A DNA stretch of 64,000 nt from Haliea alexandrii (GTDB lineage: Bacteria > Pseudomonadota > Gammaproteobacteria > Pseudomonadales > Halieaceae): contig NZ_RFLW01000002.1 of assembly GCF_003719295.1 (NCBI RefSeq), positions 610,763 through 674,762 of the forward strand, written 5' to 3'. A program made the translations under genes and the position numbers. Shown piece after piece: positions 58,035-64,000 of this stretch; position 1 is the first letter of the stretch; the number at the start of each line of letters is the position of its first letter. A model generated the notes under the pieces. The model was not told the DNA's origin. It made no database searches and saw nothing but the letters and a program-made list of their open reading frames with translations.

Positions 58035-58209
58035 ATTACTTGCCTCAATTACACTGTGTGCTTGTTGCGCTCACTACTTGTTACGCTGTGCGTTGCACTC
58101 TGGATGCATTGTCGAGGTTATGTCTGCATGTTATCTGGACAACTGTCCGGATTTCTTGTCCAACCCTCGCGGTGCAGCGTATACAGCACAAACCGAGAGG
58201 AGTGACTAC
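58035..58209. promoter_or_regulatory. Divergent control region of the MerR/sigma pair
   Basis: This 175-base gap holds a direct repeat TTGTTGCGCT (58062-58071) and TTGTTACGCT (58078-58087) with a 16-base period, and an imperfect palindrome TGGACAACTGTCCG (58136-58149). These are candidate binding sites for the MerR-like regulator. No MerR-type 19-base spacer promoter is obvious. Confidence 0.5.
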
Positions 58210-59511
58210 GTGGATAACTGGAAGACCGACACCGACGATCGCGAGCTTGAGCGGCTGTTCGCAGAGGCACGCCGCTATCCGCTCTTGAGCGCCGAACAGG
58301 AGCGCGATATCGACACCAGCAAGTGGCGCGCTGTAGATGACCTGGGCAACCTGTTTATTCACAGTGCAGGCGGCCGCCATTTTCTCCAGGACTTGCTGGC
58401 CCGTATCCAGCATGAACCCCCGGAGGTCGCCAATTTCGCCAACCGCGACCATCACTTCCTGCTGCGTCGCGAGCTGGTCAGTTACCTCAACGGTGGCGAC
58501 CAGGCTGGTGTCGTTATACTGTTGGCAGGTGCCCTGTCGGCTGGCGACCTCGAAACGGCCCATGAAACCCTCCGTGAGATGGCGCTGCCGGCAAGCCTTG
58601 CCGTTGGCATGGCGAGTGCCCTGGCCAGAGCAAACGAACAATCCGTGAATTGCCGCGTCGCCGATGCATTGCACGCGTGGCAGACCACCACGGAAGGTCG
58701 TAAACCAACGACCAAGCGCTACCGGCTGGAATCCGCGCAGCTGAACGCACTGACGCTGGCATTGTCGCGCTTCAACCAGGCGCGCGACACTCTCACCCTG
58801 CACAACCTGCGCCTGGTGTACTCCATCGCCGGCAAGGCACGTGGCAAGGGCGCGCCATACCGCGACCTGATTCAGGAGGGCACACTGGGCTTGATCAGGG
58901 CCGCGGAGAAGTTTGAGGCAGCCAAAGGCTACCGTTTCAGCACCTACTGCTACAACTGGATCTCCCAGGCCGTGCGTCGTTACATCAGCGACTCGGCCGC
59001 GCTGATCCGCTACCCGACCCACGTGCGCGAGCAAGTGGGCAAACTCTATCGGGAGCGCAACGCCCTCTGGAGCACCAGCGGTGAGGAGCCCAGCGAGGCA
59101 GCGCTGGCCTCAGCGGCTGGTATTGCTGCCGACAAGGCGCGCGAACTGCGCCAGCTCCGCAACATGGCCATCTCACTGGACCAGCCACAGTTCGATGACG
59201 ACGACGAATCGCTGCTCGACAGTATGCCCGGTGGACCCTTCGAAGACATTGGTGCGCGCGCTGAATCGGCCTCCCTGCAGCGCTGCCTGCTGCAGGAGAT
59301 CGAGCACCTCGACCCGGCAGAAAAACAGGTCGTTATCGCCCGCTGGGGTTTACACGACGGGCCGCCGCTAACGCGGGCGGAAGTCGCCGACAAGTTGCGT
59401 GTGAGCCGCGAATGGGTGCGTCAACTGGAAAAATCCGCGCTGGACAAGCTCAGCCAGAACAGCGTGGTGCGCAAGGCCGCCAGTGATCACGGCAATTTGT
59501 CGCCGGCGTGA
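58210..59511 (+). CDS. RpoD/RpoH-like sigma-70 family factor
   Basis: A 433-residue sigma factor. GTG at 58210 follows GAGAGGAG, a much better start than the upstream ATG at 58120. Region 1.2-like LERLFAEARRYPLLSAEQERDID precedes a non-conserved insert. Region 2 is LTLHNLRLVYSIAGKARGKG, DLIQEGTLGLIRAAEKFEAAKGYRFSTYCYNWISQAVRRYI. Region 4 has LTRAEVADKLRVSREWVRQLEKSALDKL. It is not the housekeeping RpoD, because the length and insert differ. It is likely an alternative factor for the light/stress cluster. Confidence 0.88.
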   Translation: MDNWKTDTDDRELERLFAEARRYPLLSAEQERDIDTSKWRAVDDLGNLFIHSAGGRHFLQDLLARIQHEPPEVANFANRDHHFLLRRELVSYLNGGDQAGVVILLAGALSAGDLETAHETLREMALPASLAVGMASALARANEQSVNCRVADALHAWQTTTEGRKPTTKRYRLESAQLNALTLALSRFNQARDTLTLHNLRLVYSIAGKARGKGAPYRDLIQEGTLGLIRAAEKFEAAKGYRFSTYCYNWISQAVRRYISDSAALIRYPTHVREQVGKLYRERNALWSTSGEEPSEAALASAAGIAADKARELRQLRNMAISLDQPQFDDDDESLLDSMPGGPFEDIGARAESASLQRCLLQEIEHLDPAEKQVVIARWGLHDGPPLTRAEVADKLRVSREWVRQLEKSALDKLSQNSVVRKAASDHGNLSPA

Positions 59512-60398
59512 GGTTCCAGGATGGCTTCGAGTGCACTGCCTATGTCCGCGTGCCGCCAGAGGAAACCAGCGCCCTCCAGCCGCTGCGGCACGACGCGCTG
59601 ACCGGTGAGCAAAAGCTCGTCAGCCATTTCTCCGAGCAGCAGACGCATGATTGGCGCGGGCACAGGCATACCGGGCAATGTGGAAAAGTGTTCACGCATG
59701 GCGCGGCAGAATTCGCGCTGGGTGACGGGTTGCGGCGCCGTGACATTTACCGCGCCGGAAAACTCCTCATGCTGCAGCAGATAATCGAAAACGGCGACTA
59801 CGTCCGCGCGATGCACCCAACTCAGGTATTGCCTGCCACTCCCCGGCCAGCTCGCTATGCCGAGCCGGAACGGCTGCGCCATTTGCGTGAACGCGCCACC
59901 GTTGGCATCCAGAACAACCCCCAGACGCAGCAGACACACCCGAACCCCGGCGGCAGCCGCAGCCAGCGCCTGTTCCTCCCAGGCGCGACACAGCTCGCTG
60001 GCGAAGCCACTCCCCGGCGCGGACACCTCATCAACAGTCTCACTGCCACGTGGGCCGTAAAAGCCGATAGCCGAGGCGCTCAGCAGCACCTGAGGCGGCT
60101 CTGCCAGACTACATATCCAGTCGGTCAGGGCGCGCGTGCCCGCCACGCGGGATTCGAGCAGTTCTTGCTTGTAGGCGGCATTCCAGCGTTTGCCGGCGAG
60201 GGAGGCTCCGGCCAGATTCACCACAGCCTGCGGCTCCGATGTGGACGACACGGCGTCCAGTGTTGTCACGTAGCGACAGTGCTCCCTGTCGGCGTGTGTC
60301 GTGCGGCTGAGCACCGTGACGTCGTGACCCGCTGCCAGCCAGTGCTGCAGCAGCGCCTCGCCCACAAATCCCGTACCGCCCGTTATCAGAATGTGCAT
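59487..60398 (-). CDS. TIGR01777-family NAD-dependent epimerase (SDR39U1-like)
   Basis: A 303-residue protein from the ATG at 60398 (GGGGAGAG upstream). The Rossmann motif is MHILITGGTGFVGEAL. Family features: VVNLAGASLAGKRWNAAYKQELLESRVAGT, LLSASAIGFYGPRGSETVDE, FASELCRAWEEQALAA, and the C-terminal DUF1731-like part (MPVPAPIMRLLLGEMADELLLTGQRVVP). It ends convergently with the sigma factor gene, overlapping by 25 bases. Relatives occur in light-induced clusters with photolyases. The reaction is unknown. Confidence 0.9.
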   Translation of the reverse strand: MHILITGGTGFVGEALLQHWLAAGHDVTVLSRTTHADREHCRYVTTLDAVSSTSEPQAVVNLAGASLAGKRWNAAYKQELLESRVAGTRALTDWICSLAEPPQVLLSASAIGFYGPRGSETVDEVSAPGSGFASELCRAWEEQALAAAAAGVRVCLLRLGVVLDANGGAFTQMAQPFRLGIASWPGSGRQYLSWVHRADVVAVFDYLLQHEEFSGAVNVTAPQPVTQREFCRAMREHFSTLPGMPVPAPIMRLLLGEMADELLLTGQRVVPQRLEGAGFLWRHADIGSALEAILEPHAGDKLP

Positions 60399-60490
60399 AA
60401 TCGATGCTCTCCCCTTGTGGCGCACCAGAATGCTGTCGACTCAGCCCTTAAACCCGGACCGGGCCACATGAATCCACAGCTGTGAGCAAC

Positions 60491-61345
60491 ATGATGAGCA
60501 ATACAGAGCGGGAACTGCAACAGTTGCAGGACTTTCTTGCCCGCTACCCGAACGTGGTGGCGCTGACTGGCGCAGGCATCAGTGCCAGCTCTGGCATCGC
60601 CACTTACCGCGACGCGACTGGGCGCTGGCTCTACAGTACGCCCATCCAGCACCGCGAATTCCTGCAGAACGCCGCGGTCCGCCAGCGTTACTGGACACGC
60701 AGCTGGTTCGGCTGGCCCGCCGTGCGCGACGCACGCAGCAACGTGGCACACCGAGCGCTGGCCACGCTTGAGCAACAAGGCGTGGTGAGCCTGGTTATCA
60801 CGCAGAACGTCGATCGTCTGCATCAACGGGCCGGGAGCAGTGCCGTGGTCGACCTGCACGGGCGCCTGGACCGCGTGCTGTGCCTGAACTGTGAGGCGTT
60901 TACCGACCGCGAAGTGATGCAACAGCGCCTCGCCCGCGCCAACCCACAGCTGGCCACACGTCCGCAGGTCAGAGCGCAGCGGCCCGACGGCGACATGGCG
61001 CTCCCGGATACCCTGGCGATAGACACGCAGGTACCGCCCTGCGAGGTATGCGGCGGGGTCCTGATGCCCGATGTGGTATTTTTTGGTGGCAATGTGCCCG
61101 CTGAACGCGTGCTGCGCGCCAATGAGGCACTGGCCGCGGCGGATGCGCTGCTGGTTATCGGCTCATCCCTGCAGGTGTACTCGGGCTTCCGCTTCTGCCG
61201 CAGAGCGCGGGAGCAGAACAAAGCGCTGCTCATTATCAACCCCGGGCTGACCCGGGCTGACGCACTCGCTACACTCAAACTCTCAACGCCCTGCGAAACC
61301 TTGCTGGACGCTGCAATTGCAGGCACATTCACTGCCAACACATGA
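60491..61345 (+). CDS. Sir2-family NAD-dependent deacylase
   Basis: A 284-residue enzyme; GTG at 60482 and ATG at 60491 or 60494 are all possible starts. Sirtuin motifs: ALTGAGISASSGIATYRD, ITQNVDRLHQRAG, DLHGRL (catalytic His), two Cys pairs (CLNC and CEVC) for zinc, DVVFFGGNVP, and GSSLQVYSG. It removes acyl groups from lysines with NAD. It lies between the SDR gene and the photolyase gene and belongs to the same cluster. Confidence 0.93.
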   Translation: MMSNTERELQQLQDFLARYPNVVALTGAGISASSGIATYRDATGRWLYSTPIQHREFLQNAAVRQRYWTRSWFGWPAVRDARSNVAHRALATLEQQGVVSLVITQNVDRLHQRAGSSAVVDLHGRLDRVLCLNCEAFTDREVMQQRLARANPQLATRPQVRAQRPDGDMALPDTLAIDTQVPPCEVCGGVLMPDVVFFGGNVPAERVLRANEALAAADALLVIGSSLQVYSGFRFCRRAREQNKALLIINPGLTRADALATLKLSTPCETLLDAAIAGTFTANT

Positions 61346-61366
61346 GCCTGCAGCCCACCTGCAGGC
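61346..61366. repeat. Perfect hairpin between sir2 and phrB
   Basis: An 8-bp inverted repeat, GCCTGCAG (61346-61353) and CTGCAGGC (61359-61366), has a 5-base loop and lies right after the sirtuin stop. There is no T-run, so it is not a clear terminator. It may shape the mRNA between the two genes. Confidence 0.5.
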
Positions 61367-61396
61367 CGTGCTCAACAGACACCTGGATCCGACGAC

Positions 61397-62833
61397 ATGG
61401 CGACCACCGTTTACCTTTTTCGCAACGACCTGCGGCTCACCGATCTGCCGGGGCTGGCGGCGGCGAGCCGCTCCGGAGACGTGCTGCCGCTATACATTCT
61501 CGATGATGCCGCTGCCGGTGATCGCGCCCTGGGCGGGGCCAGTCGCTGGTGGCTTCACCACAGCTTGCAAGCACTCGGTGAGGAAATAGCGCAGGCCGGC
61601 GGCCAGTTGAACCTGCTGCGCGGTGATAGCGCGGCCTGCCTGCGGGAATTGCTCGCCAGCCGCGATATCCGCGCGGTGCACTGCAGCCGTGCCTACAGCC
61701 CCTGGGAGGTGACGCTGGAGGCACAGTTACGCGATAGTTGCGACGCCCTGGGCGTGGCCTTCAAACGGTACCCGGGTACTTTGCTGCACGAGCCCGAGCA
61801 TATCCAGAATCAGTCCGGCGCGCCGTTCAAGGTGTTTACCCCCTTCTGGCGTCATTGCTGCCGTGCCGAAGCACCGGCCCAGCCCGTGCCGCTTCCCTCT
61901 CAAACAACCTGGGCAGAGCCGCTGGAGCAGGGTGCGCCCCTGCGAGAACTCGCACTGCTGCCAACCAATCCCAACTGGGCAGCACACTGGTCTACCCTGT
62001 GGGCACCCGGCTCGGAGGGCGCCCACAAGGCGCTAGAGCGCTTCCTGCAAGACCGTGTGGAGCACTACGCCAGCGGCCGCGACCACCCGGCTGAGCAGGC
62101 GACATCGCGCCTGTCACCGCACCTGCGCTTTGGTGACGTGTCGCCACGCCAGGTGTGGCACACCGCACGCGCCACCTTGCAGCAGCAGCCGTTATTGGAA
62201 GAACAGATCAACAAATTCCTCGCCGAACTGGGCTGGCGCGAATTCTCCTACCACCTGCTGTTTCACTTTCCCAGCATCGAACACTCGCCCTTCAAGTCGC
62301 AGTTCAAGGACTTTCCCTGGCTCGGCAACGAAACCCTGCTACGCGCCTGGCAACAGGGACAAACCGGTTACCCGGTGGTAGATGCCGGGATGCGCGAGCT
62401 CTGGCACACCGGGTACATGCACAACCGCATGCGCATGGTTACCGCCTCGTTTTTGACCAAGCACCTGCTTACGCACTGGCGCGCCGGTGAACGGTGGTTC
62501 TGGGATACCCTGGTCGACGCCGACCCCGCCAGCAACACCGCAAGCTGGCAGTGGGCGGCGGGCAGCGGCGCTGACGCCGCACCGTACTTCCGCATTTTCA
62601 ATCCGGTAACCCAGGGCCAGAAATTCGACGCTGACGGTGTTTACGTGCGCCGCTGGGTGCCGGAGCTCGCCGCCCTGCCCGACCGCTATCTGCACCGGCC
62701 CTGGGAGGCCCCCGCGGCCGTGCTGGAGGAAGCCGGCGTGGTCCTCGGTAGCGACTACCCACAACCCATTGTCGATCACCGTGAAGCGCGTGAGGCGGCG
62801 CTCGCGGCCTACCAGGAGATACGCAAGGGCTAA
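61397..62833 (+). CDS. phrB: Deoxyribodipyrimidine photolyase (CPD type)
   Basis: A 478-residue flavoprotein that repairs cyclobutane pyrimidine dimers with blue light. The N-terminal antenna domain begins TVYLFRNDLRLTDLPGL. The FAD domain shows TSRLSPHLRFGDVSPRQVW, FLAELGWREFSYHLLFHFP, GQTGYPVVDAGMRELWHTGYMHNRMRMVTASFLTKHLL, WFWDTLVDADPASNTASWQW, and FNPVTQGQKFD. These match class I CPD photolyases and related cryptochromes. The cluster context (MerR, sigma, Sir2) agrees with a light-stress role. Confidence 0.95.
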   Translation: MATTVYLFRNDLRLTDLPGLAAASRSGDVLPLYILDDAAAGDRALGGASRWWLHHSLQALGEEIAQAGGQLNLLRGDSAACLRELLASRDIRAVHCSRAYSPWEVTLEAQLRDSCDALGVAFKRYPGTLLHEPEHIQNQSGAPFKVFTPFWRHCCRAEAPAQPVPLPSQTTWAEPLEQGAPLRELALLPTNPNWAAHWSTLWAPGSEGAHKALERFLQDRVEHYASGRDHPAEQATSRLSPHLRFGDVSPRQVWHTARATLQQQPLLEEQINKFLAELGWREFSYHLLFHFPSIEHSPFKSQFKDFPWLGNETLLRAWQQGQTGYPVVDAGMRELWHTGYMHNRMRMVTASFLTKHLLTHWRAGERWFWDTLVDADPASNTASWQWAAGSGADAAPYFRIFNPVTQGQKFDADGVYVRRWVPELAALPDRYLHRPWEAPAAVLEEAGVVLGSDYPQPIVDHREAREAALAAYQEIRKG

Positions 62834-62957
62834 GCGCACCACCATCAACAGGCCACTACCTGTGATGTACACACAGCGCTGGAAATCCGCGCAAAGAGCG
62901 TCAATACTGTGTGCTGGTAGCGCGGTAGATCACCCTTCCACACGGAGCACGTTCACA

Positions 62958-63797
62958 ATGGCACTGAACCAGAAAACCCTGTACACGGCATTGCTTCTTA
63001 CGCTGGGCCTGCATGCAGCACCCGGCCACGCGGATACCGCAGAGGTCATAGATGCTGAAGGCAACCGCATGTCGTTTGAATACCAGGGAAACCAGCTGCG
63101 GGTCAATGTCGCGCAGGAACAGGGCAGCTATATGCTGGCCAACGAGCAGAGCCTGTATGTCGTTACCGACAACGACGGCCAGATCATGGTGATTGATGTA
63201 CAGCAGGCCATGTCCATGTTTGGCGGCATGGCACAAGCCGCGGTGCCGGACCTGGCAGACGTTCGCGTCGACAAGCTGGAGGCAACCGGTCGCAAGGAGA
63301 CGGTAGCCGGCATCGAAGGTGAGGTGTATACCCTCAATTTCGTCGACCACAATGGCCAGACGCAGCAGGCGGAACTGGTGCTCTCGCCCGACCCGAGGGC
63401 CGTCGGCTTCCGCGATGCCATGCATCGCATGGCTTCACGCGTCGGTGACATGGTGGATCAGAAAGACGCCGCCAACCTGTTGCAAACCCGACTGAACGAC
63501 AAGGAGCTCGGTGTATTGCGCTACGGACAGGATATGCGGGTGGCCAGCATCACGACCGATAGCATTGATCCCGCGCGCTTCACGCTGCCGGCAGAGCCCA
63601 CCGACCTCTCCGCACTCGGCGGTCTGTTCGGTGGCGGTAATGGCTCCGAGGAAGGTGGCATGGGCGGCATCATGTCCGGCATTTTCGGCGGCAACGCCGA
63701 GGAGGCACCGAGTGAAGAAGGTGCACCCGCAGAAGACAGTCTGGAAAACGCCACCAAGGAAATCGGCAAGGCATTCGGCAAGCTGTTCGGTAACTGA
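62958..63797 (+). CDS. Secreted hypothetical protein with Gly/Glu-rich tail
   Basis: A 279-residue protein from the ATG at 62958, with a signal peptide (LYTALLLTLGLHAAPGHA-DTA). The mature part is a beta-rich domain (GNRMSFEYQGNQLRVNVAQE, QSLYVVTDNDGQIMVIDVQQ, VAGIEGEVYTLNFVDHNGQ) like outer-membrane-associated proteins that assess modified lipids. The tail (LGGLFGGGNGSEEGGMGGIM, APSEEGAPAEDSLENATKEI) is flexible and acidic. Family not recognised. It lies between phrB and infA. Confidence 0.72.
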   Translation: MALNQKTLYTALLLTLGLHAAPGHADTAEVIDAEGNRMSFEYQGNQLRVNVAQEQGSYMLANEQSLYVVTDNDGQIMVIDVQQAMSMFGGMAQAAVPDLADVRVDKLEATGRKETVAGIEGEVYTLNFVDHNGQTQQAELVLSPDPRAVGFRDAMHRMASRVGDMVDQKDAANLLQTRLNDKELGVLRYGQDMRVASITTDSIDPARFTLPAEPTDLSALGGLFGGGNGSEEGGMGGIMSGIFGGNAEEAPSEEGAPAEDSLENATKEIGKAFGKLFGN

Positions 63798-63883
63798 GCG
63801 GCAGTTTTGCCGCATATTGAACTGGTACATGCGGCGGCTTTAGTGCAAAATGCGCCCCTGATTTTACGAGGGACTGCCGCCGC

Positions 63884-64000
63884 ATGGCAAAAGAAGACCA
63901 GATCGAGATGGAAGGTGAGGTTATCGATACCCTGCCCAACACAACGTTTCGCGTACAACTCGAAAACGGCCACGTTGTAACTGCCCACATCTCAGGCAAA
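63884..64000 (+). CDS. infA: Translation initiation factor IF-1 (3' truncated by window end)
   Basis: [20 protein letters not shown] starts the S1-like OB-fold of IF-1. The visible 39 residues continue through [16 protein letters not shown], which agrees with bacterial IF-1 (about 72 residues). GAGGGA lies upstream. The gene runs out of the window. Confidence 0.97.
   Translation, partial: MAKEDQIEMEGEVIDTLPNTTFRVQLENGHVVTAHISGK

Noticed and set aside
59508-60485. 325-residue plus-strand open frame opposite the TIGR01777 gene
   Set aside because: Antisense shadow with no motifs.

Overview
The window reads as part of a gammaproteobacterial chromosome, probably a marine member of the Cellvibrionales/Halieaceae type. 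That placement is inferred from gene content (tusDCBE, trmA, acpH, exosortase H, a photolyase/MerR/sigma cluster); no marker gene gives the genus. It has two parts that meet at about 36.9-37.2 kb.

Positions 1 to about 36.9 kb are a heavy-metal resistance island with a tyrosine recombinase at its right edge (35580-36857). From left to right it holds: a CzcCBA-type RND efflux operon (czcC enters from outside the window); a small unknown protein and a CzcD-like exporter; a CadR-like MerR regulator divergent from a second CDF transporter across a textbook 19-bp-spacer MerR promoter; a decayed FTR1-type permease interrupted by an internally deleted IS256-family element; a minus-strand copper/silver operon (decayed cupredoxin, cusCBA, a two-TM potassium-channel-like protein, a DUF411/CopG-like protein); a MerR regulator driving a CopA P-type ATPase and several small metal-binding or membrane proteins; an accessory block (EamA exporter, methyltransferase-like membrane protein, BCCT transporter, phospholipase-D relic, ATP-grasp-like protein, ferritin/hemerythrin-like protein, APC permease); and a Pco/Cop module (multicopper oxidase, CopB, divergent CopRS). 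Near-identical CopR-type palindromes lie upstream of both the oxidase (33104-33119) and the cus operon (17268-17283), so CopRS probably controls both.

Positions 37.2 to 64 kb look like chromosomal backbone with higher GC and few gaps. In order: SbtA/SbtB bicarbonate transport, AcpH, a PPIase/HupE-UreJ pair, a SnoaL-like/SDR pair, a YccA-family membrane protein, the tusDCBE sulfur relay with trmA, a dimeric dUTPase with a winged-helix protein, NnrU, tRNA-Leu(UAA), an AsmA-like giant protein, an NSS transporter, a LEA-type lipoprotein, the exosortase H pair, a light/oxidative-stress cluster (MerR-like regulator, sigma-70 factor, SDR, Sir2, photolyase), a secreted unknown protein and the start of infA.

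Three pseudogenes in the island (FTR1, cupredoxin, phospholipase D) and the IS relic show that it is old and partly decaying, while the main efflux and oxidation genes remain intact. No CRISPR array, rRNA gene or prophage was seen.
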